Made by a program: the position numbers and the translations under genes. The notes under the pieces were generated by a model. That model searched no databases and was not told where the DNA came from. It worked only from the letters and a program-made list of their open reading frames with translations. A stretch of 64,000 nucleotides of DNA from Symmetrospora coprosmae (Eukaryota; Basidiomycota; Cystobasidiomycetes; Symmetrosporaceae): the NCBI GenBank assembly GCA_008802785.1, contig VUYT01000004.1:310001-374000 (forward strand), given 5' to 3'. Of this stretch, positions 54,076 to 64,000 are shown piece after piece. How positions within the stretch are numbered: position 1 is the stretch's first letter; the number at the start of each line of letters is the position of its first letter.

Positions 54076-57000
54076 TCAAATCGCAACAGATACAGGCCGA
54101 TTGCTCTGTTCGGATACGGTAGGAATAGCCTTGAGCCAGTTCTGCACGACCTTGTAGCCCTTCTGCAGATTGGTCACGTTGGTCCGCTCGTCTGTCAGAT
54201 GCGCATGATCGCCTGTACAGACATAATCAGGTGCTCATGTCAGCTTCTGCAGCTCGCGGTACCTGTGCGAGATTAGTCACCTTGAACGCCCATGGGCAAG
54301 TGAACCACGCACGCCTGGAACTGCTGCTCCAGGAAAGGAAGACTGGGCAGACTGCCTCCTTCGCGGATCCAAAGCGGCTGAGCGTTCCACTCTTCGAATA
54401 CTGCCTTCTCTGCTGCTTTGCTGAACGGATGTGTGCGGTCCGCAATCCACCAGGGAGCTGCCGAGTCGATCGTGATCTTCAGCACGTTGCCGCCGTTTGT
54501 GACTTTACCACTCTCAAAGACGTCCTCGAGATGCCGGACAACAGCGGCAGACGTGCTCTTGAGAGGCATGTCCGGCACTGCACGCCACGGCTTCAGCGGT
54601 AGATGAGAACGCCAGTGGTCCGACAGCACTCACCTGTTCGCACCGAAACTGTCGCCTTGGCCTTTGCAGGAATAACGGTCGAGATGGAAGAGCCAGAGAC
54701 CTCGATGCGGTGTATGCTGGAGGCCGATCATCTCAGAACCACACCGAGGACAGCATGCAGATGTAGCTGTCTCACCTCAAACTAGGCTCTCTCCATCTGC
54801 ATTCTCGTCAAAAAAAAAATCAATAGCTGTCGACCACTGAAGTCTTGACGGGGGAGAAAGGGCAAGCGACACCCACGAGTTCAAAAGCGCCTGTTTCGGA
54901 TCCGAAAAGCGACTGTGTCTCGTAAAGTCCGCCAGCATCTCGATGGAACATCGCCGCACGATCTCATCGTACGCTTCTTCTTCGGAGCTGTGCTCGAGGC
55001 GAAGTCAGAATACAGCAGGCGATCAGGTCCTGCGATTGCAGAAACGCACCTATCGAGATGCCGGATCTGGTCATAGAATCCAGGCACCGACACCCGGCCG
55101 GTGCGCGGCTCAGTCAGGCTTCCCAAGGTGCGAGTAAGGTCGATGAGCGGCTCCGGCTGACGTTGACAAGGGGTTTCATTCAGGTTCCATCAATTTGACC
55201 GTAACGAGATGGTCTAAACTCACGCATATTCCGCCATGTTGACCAGAATGCAAGTCCGGGTTTGGCGAAGTCACCGACACGGTCAGATTGACTCGCCCTC
55301 TGAGACCGAACATGATGCTGGGAAGATCTTCGCTAAGCGAATAGGAATTGGACACCAGAACTAAGGGAGGCGTCTCATTAGTCACGTTTCACAACCAGAA
55401 GGCCGTGCGGCTGGTAGCTCGCCTACACACCTGCATCGATCTTGCCGATTTCGGCAGCATGCCGCTTGCAAGCATCCTGGAAGCCAGCACTATCGGTCTC
55501 CTCTTCTCCTTCCAGCAGCATGACCAGGTCGATGTCCAGTTCGTTCACCTCGAGCAGGTCTGCCGCAGCGGTTGCCACCGCCAGGATAGGGCCTATAAGT
55601 GGCAGAAAGTCAACTCACCTCAGTTGCGAATGGGACTGCTCTTCACGGTTCCAATCTTACCCTTGTTGTCGATGACACCCCGCCCGTAGAGACACCCATC
55701 GATGCCAGTCAATGTGAATGGGTCGCCGCTAGTCCAGCTGCCCTGCTCGCTGACAACATCGTAATCTGCGTGATTCGGGCTAACATTAGCTGTGATACCA
55801 TCCAGTATTGATATACCGGTGCTACGCACGACCGTAGAACAGCACCCTCTTCCTCGTAGATGTGTATGGTGCTTGCGGCTCGCGCTTGACGAACTTCGCT
55901 AGGACCAACGGATTCCGATCTGGTGCACCCGAAAGCTGTAGCAGGGGTAGAGACTTAGTCGCATAGCCTCTATCAACCACGCCGATCAGTGTAACTCACT
56001 AGCGTAGCATCGGCACCGAGCGTTCCGAGCGCGTCTTTCAGCCAAATCGCGGTTTGCCGGCACTGCAGCGGGGTAGACCCAGTCAGGTAGGCACAACTGT
56101 ATCTTAGGAGAGGCACCTCCTTCACCTCTTCCCTACACCCGTGGTCGCTGCTAACCGATCTGTACTTGATGAATTCGGCAAGCAGGGTGAACAAGCGGCC
56201 TACAGGGCAACGAAGATCAGCGTTTTCCAAACCCGCTGTAGCGGCGACACTCTCGGCCTCACCCTGAAGCGCGGCCGACTGCAGAGAGGAAGCGATAGCG
56301 TCTTGACTGCTATACCAAACCTTGATGGTCCCGTCGTTGCCTCCAGTATAGATATACTGTCCGTCGGCCGAGGCGGTACAGCAGAGAGCGATACCTTCAT
56401 GTGCTTGCTGACTGGTTTCTAGCAGGAAGGAAGGATTCCAGACCTGGGACAGGACCCACTTAGCGATTAGTGAACTGGCAGTCCGCGTCGGAAGTGCTGA
56501 CCTTGAGAACACCATTTTCTGAGGTCGAAGCCATTGCGCTGCCTGCTGTCGCAAGGCTGATGACATCTTCGTCCTTCGTCGCGACCAGCGTTCGAATGAG
56601 AGTAAATGTGGAGAGATCGAACACTCGTATCTTGCCGCCTTGGAACGAAGCGTAGAGCGTAGTATCGTTCCTGACTTCGAGCGCCAAGACTGCCTCTTCT
56701 TGCTCATCTAGCAGAGTATGCAAGTAGGTGAGTCCCTTGGACAAGGATGACGTCCATAGCTAGATGTCGGTGCAAGTAAGTCAGCCTTAGCTTGCTGACT
56801 GAATTGCAGCATGATTGTCAGTCACCTTGATAGTTCCGTCTCCGGCTAATGGGAATGTCAGCATCGCATGTCTGGCATTCGGAGGCGTTACGTGTCCTGC
56901 TTACATCCAGAGATGAGCACAGCCGTTCCATCGAGATAGGCGAATGCCAAAGCGTAGATGTATCCATAGTGCGCGGAAAGCAAGACATCCTGATTGACGG

Positions 57001-58189
57001 GATTTAGCCAGAACCCTGCGCTTCCGAGCCATGCGGATCCTCACATCGACGTCAACAGTCATGCAATTCGCGCTATCTTCGACAATATTGTGAGATGTGT
57101 CCAAGGCAGACAAGGAGCCGCTGGACGAGCGCGAAGACACCAAAGTGAGCTCGTTGAGACTGCTGTAGAGTCGTCCGTGGGCTTCATATGTGAATGCTTC
57201 CATCAATCAGCTCTACGTAGATTCCGACGTCGCTAGTATGGCGCCCAGTCACCTGATGCTTGTGCTCTGCTAAGATCTAGTGCAGGCTGCGAATCGAAGA
57301 ACTTGTTGTAGCGACCGGCCGGCGGTGGCGTGCGTATGCCGTCGCAGGCATGGTTCTCGGGTATCGGAGGCAGATCTACCCACTGTAATCAGGCAGTCAG
57401 GAAGACGATGCACGTCAGCCACTTCACCCGGATCTTCCAGGGCCGACTTTGCCCAATCTCCCACCATGATTGCTGAGGATTGGAAGCCAAATACGACACG
57501 ATTGTCGAAGTACGCCAGGCTGAGCGCATCGCCAAAGCCATCGGTCGGGGTGAAGATGGCCCAGAGCGGCTTAAGCGTCCTCGAGTCCCATACGCGTATC
57601 GTGCCATCTGCCGATGCACTGATAAGCCAATTCTTGCGGAGTTCCGTCACGACAAGTAGTGCCAAAACGCTTCCGGAGTGTCCATCGAGATCGCAGTGGT
57701 GTCGCAGACTTGTTGCCTTCCAGACGCGTATCGCTCCCGATGGCAGCCCTGCGAAGATGAAGTGCGAGTTCTGCGCTAACGACAGTGCGCTCGCTTCTGG
57801 TAGGCGGATTGTAGATACGAGGGAAGTCTTCGATGTGGATCCGGTACCTGAAGAGGGTAGCGAAAGCGGACACAGGTTACATGCGAATGCTCAGTCTGCT
57901 GGACGGCTTGCACATCTCTCGCGTGACCACGTCGAGCTCGGGGCGGTCCCGACCCACCCAGATCTGAGCGCGCGCTTGCGCTTGCTGCGTCGAGCATGCT
58001 ACTTTCAGTGTCACTACTGACGCAGGATGCCAGCAAACTGGAGAACGAGCAGTTGCGAGATGGGAAGCGAAGAGGGGTCTTGGGGCCGTTTTGGCGGATC
58101 CGGACCTCCGTCCTTTGGCTCGACTCGATCACGCCATTGAGCAAGGTCAAGCAACGTCCAGTCAATGCGATGAACTCTTCGGTTAACAC
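54076..58189 (-). CDS. DUG2: Glutathione-degradation peptidase Dug2 (WD40 + M20 metallopeptidase)
   Basis: Dug2 with Dug3 starts cytosolic glutathione breakdown independent of gamma-glutamyl transpeptidase. The N-terminal half holds WD40 repeats: HFIFAGLPSGAIRVWK, NWLISASADGTIRVWDSRTL, LASFQGG-like GGKIRVFDLSTFTLIRTL, and YIYTGGNDGTIKVW. The C-terminal half is an M20 peptidase: across an intron RVLFYG joins HYDVVSEQG (metal His), then GCLYGRGVIDNKG (Asp), FGLRGRVNLTVSVTSPNPDLHSGQHGG, and a C-terminus ending NWLKAIPTVSEQSN. The WD40-M20 order is diagnostic for Dug2. The stop is at 54076; the start is uncertain (58189 assumed). At least ten introns. It is convergent with the barrel protein gene, with about 215 bp between stops. 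Confidence 0.87.
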
Positions 58190-58605
58190 ATGCGCTCGGA
58201 ACGGTTCCTCGAGCTTCGTTGTGCGCGGTCTCTCTGGCTATGGCCACACTGTCAGGCTCTGTGCGTGCGGGCTAGACAACAACATCTGACTGCGACTGCC
58301 CGGACTGATCGACTGCTTCTCCGTACTTCTCTTGCATGCATTTGTTTCTTCTTCATGTTTCATTCTGACATTTCCTCGTGTTCTGCTGATTCTCGCAGGG
58401 TGTCATCCGAGTCCATCAATCGAATGAACTGCATATGGCGCTGCGTCAGCTTCATTGGGTCTGGTTCGCTCGCTCGCCTTTTCCCTTTTCGTAACATACG
58501 GAGTCGCGTTGTTCGTTGTAATCACTATGAACGTGCGAACGTGCAAGGAGCAGGTGAGTCAGCATAGCATGCGGTTGCCGCAAGATCAGGCCGTCTCCGC
58601 CAATC
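58190..58605. other. Intergenic region between SCC2 and DUG2
   Basis: About 415 bp lie between the SCC2 stop and the assumed DUG2 start, both on the minus strand. It should contain the SCC2 3' UTR and the DUG2 promoter. The DUG2 start is uncertain, so part of it may be coding. Nothing else was identified. Confidence 0.4.
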
Positions 58606-61600
58606 TCACCTCTCGTCGAGCATGGGCTTGAGAGCGAAAGGCAGTTCGCTCGATGAGAGAGCAGTGTCAGCGCCACTTTTCACCACAGCGGGCTTGTCGC
58701 CAGCACTGCTCTTCTTGCCAATGACGTATTTCGCCATTTTCCTGCAGAGATTGATGTGACGCCGGAGAAATCAGCATGACAGCCAGGCCCTGGCTGATCT
58801 GACTGAGAGACTCAGCGCACTGCTCAGTTATGTTGTATAATGTCTTGAGATGGTTGCGCAGGCAGAAGGCATAGCCGAGCACGATACTCTTGTTTGCGAG
58901 AGATGCGGTGGCTGCGAGAGACGCACTTCCAGGCTCCATCGCTGTCCCTTCCTCGGCGTCGACGTCCATGCTAGCATCTCGATCCTGGAGTTGGTGGTAC
59001 TATTCAAAAGGCAGACGTGTCAGCCACAGCGCAGGACGTATGTACCTATGTCTGCTACGACATACCACGTGCATGCCGGTCGTCGAAAGGAGGACCGTTG
59101 CGACCTTGATGACGTAGAGTGCCTCTTCCAGCGTCTTGTACTCGAATGTAGCCAGATTCTCTGCTGTGAAGCGAGCGAACTCGACCGTCGTCTGCCCGAC
59201 GGATGATGTGTAAGCGACCACCCGACATCTCCCACGGGATGATGTACCCACACGGTCGCACTGCGGGACAGGCGTTGCTTCGATCTGCAGCCCGCGTACA
59301 AATGCTTTAAGGAAATCAAGTCGCCCTTGCCGCTTCTCCCGCATGAGAGAGTACCAGCGCGAGAGCAATGCGACAGGCGGATCGCCTCTAGAGCCCCTCA
59401 CGGCCTCGGCAGCTTGTGCACGGACCTGGTATCGGAAGGCTGCCTGGATGGACTCGCCGATCCTGGAATTGATGAGTGTCGAGTGCTTCGTATTGAGATG
59501 TGAGTGAAGCGAGTAGGCTCTATTGGCGACGTTGGTGTCGGTGCCTGTCTCCAGCGAGACGAGGACTGGAAGGCACTGCATGGGGTGCGCGAGACCTTGC
59601 TTGACGGTGAAGGCGATGATGTCCAGCGCCGGCCGCATGACAGCGGGCGGTCTAGCTGGGTTGGAAGCTGCAGTAAGAATGTGGGGGAGATAGCGCTGAA
59701 TGACCGCCGCGCTGACACTGGCGAGAGAGAGGGGTGTCAGGAGTAGACCGGCTAGCCAGCCGCAGGCAGCAACCTCAGCTTACCCAGAATCGGCGAAGTT
59801 TTCAGTATTGCCAACCAGCTGACGCATGTCGACAGCATCGCCACCGTCTTCCACTGCTATAGTGGCGAGCATTTCAGTCTCTGCCTGCCCATAGTATTGT
59901 CGATACCCTCCTTGCTTCGAGTCAAGGCAACGCACCGGCCTCCTCCTCGGTCTGCTTCACAGATTGCGAGGTCAAAAAGTCGCAGATCGTTCGAAGCAGG
60001 AGCGCTCGAGCGTCTGCCGTGCCCGAGGTGAAGATCCTGTCCATTATTGCTGTCGAGTCTTCGTCCGTCATCAGAGTCGGGTAGGCGCGATACAGAAAGC
60101 CGAGACACTGCAAAGCGATGCCGTGCAGATTGGTTCCCGAGCTGAGGCGGTAGATCTGGACCATCTGGATGTACACATCGTCTCGGACGCAATCCTGCGA
60201 GATATTGTCCACGAAAGGCTCGGCGTCTGGAACAGTCCGGCGTCAGCTTCGTGGGGGCCACATGTGTTCCTTCCAGCCAGCTCACCTGGCGTGATCTCCC
60301 GGAGACGGTCGAAGTTGGCGTATTGGCAGAAAAGGGCTACCATCCTTGCGAGTGTCGGCAGGCTGCGCAAGTGCTGTGCCTTCGCCTCCGGCGAAAGCTT
60401 CGCACCGGTCTGCAACGCTGCCACTCCTTTTCGCAGTCGGTCTAGTTGTACAGCCTCAGCAATGCTTGCAGTACGTCCTTTGAGCCTGCTGAGTACGCAC
60501 CATGGCAGATCTTGAAGGTATTGCACAGCTTGGCATAGTCGTACGTTTGGTGAACGATCACTGATACGAAGCAGGCGATAAGCTCTTGCAGAGCCTGTCA
60601 GGAGTCGGCTGGCCGTTAGCCCGCAGTCCGCCGAGATGTGCGACTCCACCCGCTTCGCACCTGCGGACCGAGTTTCCCAGGCTGATTGAGCATGACCATC
60701 GAAGATTCTTGCAGATCTGTCGCGAACTTGGACGCAGAGGGCGGCATGTGGGGCAGAACGGCGGTGAAGATCTTCAGGAGGTGTTCCGTCATGACATGCT
60801 CCTCGGGCTAATGGTTCGATCAAGCGAATGTGAGCGTTGCACCTGCCAGCAAGTGTGGGCTCAGTGACAGGAAGAGGGCCTTACTGTACTGGCCCCTCGC
60901 AGATAAGGGAGCAGAAGGCTGGCCCGGTTGAGGCTGAGCATGCTGGCGTCCGCTAATAGCAGGATGTAGATGGTCTTGATGCAGTTGACGATGTCCTGCG
61001 AGACCAGCACGTAGGTCAGCGCACGTAGCGGTCGAGAGGCTAGCCCAAGTAGCGGTAGAACCCACGAAAGCTGCATCCTCTTCCGCAGCGATCAGAGCCT
61101 CAATGAGGGCTTCTACAATCTCCCGGAGAGCCGCTGTGAAGTTCGTCAGGCCGTCCTTCGTCTTAGGTGTCTTTGCGCTCGTGTGCTTCTCAATGATCTG
61201 TGCCAATGAGCTCCCTTAGCTGCCGGTATCCAGATCGGCTCTCTCAGAATGGGCTAGGCTGAACATACCAGCTTGACGATCTCTTCGAGAGGCGATGGTC
61301 GCTCCCTGAAGCTCCCAGCCACTGCCATCAGGACGTGACTCTTGTTGGACATCTCCCTCTTCTTATCTGGCGAGATCTCGCGATCAGTGCATGAGCCACC
61401 TCGAACAGATGGAGCCTTGGTATTCGTGAACCAGAGCTCCTCCACAGCAGCCGCGGCCAGTTCCTGCAGGCGAGCAGTTCATTAGCAGAATATCGAGCCG
61501 GAAGACCGCATGAGGCTCACCTTGACGTTATCATCCTCGTCGTTGATCCGGCAGACGAGTCGCCGACAGATGTCAACACGGAGAGCATGGTCGGTGATGA

Positions 61601-64000
61601 CTGGATAAAGACTCTTGAGAAGCTTGATGACCCTCTTTCGCACGCTCAGCCCTGAGTCCGTGATCCGTTCGGCGATATTCGGGAGGTACTGGACAGCCAG
61701 TTCCGGATTGTACACGACGTATCTGCCCAGCATGTCGAGTGCGGCATCCCGCACGGCGGGCGAGCTGTCCATCAATCGCTTCTCAACCGCGAGCCGCACA
61801 TTGGGCTGGAAGAAGATGCTGGAGTCCTGCTCAACGATGGCACCGAGTGCCTTGAGGGCCTTCTGGCGGAATGCGATGACCGAGCCATCGCATGACTCGA
61901 GGATGCGCTCGATCAGTGCTTCCATCATGACGGGCAAGCCGTGAACGGGAAAGAGAGCCTTCGTCGCCTCGGCCAATACCGCTCGACCCTCGCTCGAGCT
62001 GGTGTGAGAAACCGCGACCGTCAGCTTCGTTTGGGAGGCCCTCGTGATAGACTGTCGAACACCCACGTGGAGTGAAACGTGGTCAGAGACGGCTGCAACT
62101 CCCAGAGAGCGGTATGCCTCTTGTGTAGCTCGGCCTCAAACTTCGGCTTGATATCCGCTTCATCCTGGACGTTCGGCAGGAAGCGGATGGCCTGAAACAG
62201 GTCAATAGACCACCGAGCAGCAACAAAGTCGGCGGCCGTCTGAGTGCCGACGTCGATACACATGTCAGCTACAGCTGCTGCTGCCCAGCGTCTCGACGCG
62301 TACCTCAATCGCTCCATCCTCCGACGAGCCAGTCAGGAGCTGCTGGATCAGGTTTTCCTCCGCTTTCGCAAGGTACTTGATCGATTTCCTGTCTTGCGTG
62401 CGCATGGCTTCGATGATCGGCGTCAAATTACGTTGCTCTTCCGTCTCTCCATTGGCTCGACCCGCGGGCGGCATCAGCTGATGCACCCTAGCGCCGATGC
62501 ACCCAAGCAATTCGAGGCAGATGCCTTTCAGCGTATTGACGTCGGCCGAGACTTTGCTTTCCTCGAGGACGGCAGACTGCACCGGTCGTAATGTCGTAAT
62601 GTCGTCAGCAGCTATCGAATAGCGAACAAGGCGATGCAGCTCCGCTCACCATGCTCTTGATGGCGATCCGCAACATGCCAGCCGCGATGGGCCACTCGGG
62701 CAGGTCGAGCACGAGCAGAAGATCTTTGATGAGATGATCCAGAACTGCCTTGTACTCTACTTCGCTTGCCGTCGAGTTCTTCGGTGCCTTGCCCGCTCGG
62801 CCAATGAGGAAGCTAATGATGAGGCGACCGCAACGGAAAGATGCGTCGAGTGCTGGTTCGACAATGGCTTCTGCGTCCTTGAGCTGCACAAGATTCGCAG
62901 TCAGTTGACTTCTGTCCGGCTGAAATGACATGATATGCTTCAAGTCTCACATCGGCAATGTCGTCGTTCTCCCCTTTCTTGCCCGAGCCCTCCTGACGTC
63001 TTCGCTCCGAGACATCTAGCATTTTGGCTCGAAGCCCAGAAGTGCAGCTCTGCACCAGATGGAGCAGAAGCACAGACACAGTCTGGATCGCTTGTCCGTT
63101 TTGAAGGAGATACTGCGGCTTGCGCTTGGCGATGTCTGGCAGCTTGGAGATAGAGCTGAGGATCTCTTCCAGAATCCATTGGCGCTGTTCAGGGTAGCGA
63201 GCGAAGATCTGCGGCGTGGAAACGGGTAGGTCAGCCTGCTGCGCGCATAGCTATACGAATAAAGGCGTGCTCACAGTGCGGACCAGGCCAAGAGCCTGGT
63301 TCCTGATTGCCTTCATCTCGGCCAATCCGAATCGCTCCTCCTTCGCCTTGGCTCTTCCGCCCGGCGGAGGTGCCTGATCCGCAAAGAAGGGTGCGACAGC
63401 CACGTATACCGCGTTGATGACGATGCTATCCGACATTTCTTCCTGCTTTGCCAGGTTGGCAATCTTGGGAATGATGGCAGACGCGAGTTGCAGAACGTCT
63501 TGCAGGGCGGAGGTATTCCCGTCGAGCACTGCAGGCGGGAGGGGCGAACGATCCGGGTCAAGGCAGAGATAGACAAAGCCTGCGAGCTGTATCTTGAGCG
63601 TATTCAAGCAGGAGGTGATGAGATCCTCCGAGTACAGCTGCTTGGGCAGCCGTGCTGACGTCAGGATGACAAAGCAGGTGTCGACAGCAAGGAATCCGTT
63701 GTGCAGAATGGTAAGGTTGTTCTCGAGCTTCCGGAGCGATTGCGCCGTCCAGCTCTGCTCGACCTCTGATTCCTGTTCCTTTGCTTGCTTACCACCTTTT
63801 CCTTTCGTGGATTTGCCCTTGGCCCCCTTCGTCTTGCTCGACCCGTTGGCGCTCCTTGCCTGGCTAGACTGCTGTGAGTAGTCATCCTCGGTCTCCGCGT
63901 CTGTCTCGCGTTCTTCCTTCTCGTCTTCGTCGCGCTCATCGTAGGAGGATGTCGGAGTCGCCGAGCGTCGGGCCCGTTCACTCCTCGCTACGACAGCCTT
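58606..64000 (-). CDS. SCC2: Cohesin loader Scc2/Mis4/NIPBL, N-terminal part outside the window
   Basis: Scc2 with Scc4 loads cohesin on chromatin. The visible C-terminal part is a HEAT-repeat solenoid. Diagnostic segments are IFARYPEQRQWILEEILSSISKLP, IQTVSVLLLHLVQSC, SFQPDRSQLTANL, ERILESCDGSVIAFRQKALKALGAIV, DSSPAVRDAALDMLGRYVVYNPELAVQYLPNIAERITDSGLSVRKRVIKLLKSLYP and RLVCRINDEDDNVK. A charged Glu/Asp/Lys linker with many Ser lies at 63,760-63,980. The last exon reads MAKYVIGKKSSAGDKPA and ends LKPMLDER at 58606; a GTGAGA donor-like sequence overlaps that stop, so a further exon is possible. At least ten introns. The frame runs on beyond position 64000. Confidence 0.9.

Noticed and set aside
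1-64000. tRNA genes
   Set aside because: Scanned spacers for paired A and B boxes (for example GGTTCGAATCC-like) and a cloverleaf; isolated GGTTCGA matches lie in coding sequence or introns without an acceptor stem.
1-64000. Transposons, retroelements or virus-derived sequence
   Set aside because: No transposase, reverse transcriptase, integrase or capsid motif, and no long direct or inverted terminal repeats were seen.

Overview
This window is nuclear DNA from a filamentous or yeast-like fungus, almost certainly a basidiomycete. Genes are densely packed and GC-rich. They are broken by many short introns (mostly 60-90 nt) with GTRNGT-type donors, CTGAC/CTGAT-like branch sites and CAG/TAG acceptors. 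I see no tRNA, rRNA, transposon, virus-derived element or CRISPR array. Exon joins were read by eye from reading frame and splice consensus, so gene spans are firmer than individual junctions.

Layout, left to right: the 3' part of mitochondrial QRI7 (-, cut by the left edge); GTP cyclohydrolase I (-); RNase H1 (-); PLP homeostasis protein (+); a cold-shock-domain protein (+); splicing factor SF3A1/Prp21 (-); anthranilate synthase component I (+); asparagine synthetase (-); OHCU decarboxylase-like protein (-); SAC3-type mRNA-export factor (-); ribosomal protein uS13/RPS18 (-); a very long putative transcription regulator with an N-terminal GDS1-like winged helix and a C-terminal APSES/KilA-N-like segment (+); a JSN1/PUF2-type RRM+Pumilio protein (+); two tandem secreted cysteine-repeat proteins of unknown function (+,+); phospholipid:diacylglycerol acyltransferase LRO1 (+); CDC42 GTPase (-); IRS4-like EH-domain protein (+); aldo-keto reductase (-); a small secreted double-psi beta-barrel protein (+); DUG2 glutathione-degradation peptidase (-); and most of cohesin loader SCC2 (-, cut by the right edge).

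Most genes are conserved housekeeping functions with no shared pathway or operon logic. The accessory-looking part is 37.6-43.9 kb. There two adjacent secreted paralogues keep identical coding length over 458 codons while differing in five intron positions, and each is built from four roughly 100-residue repeats that end in a cysteine pair. I found no known family for them, and they are the best candidate here for an undescribed system. Other points of interest are the GDS1-APSES domain combination, micro-exons of 17, 21 and 26 nt, a probable GC-AG intron inside a cold-shock domain, and a stop-free intron of 3n length in SF3A1.
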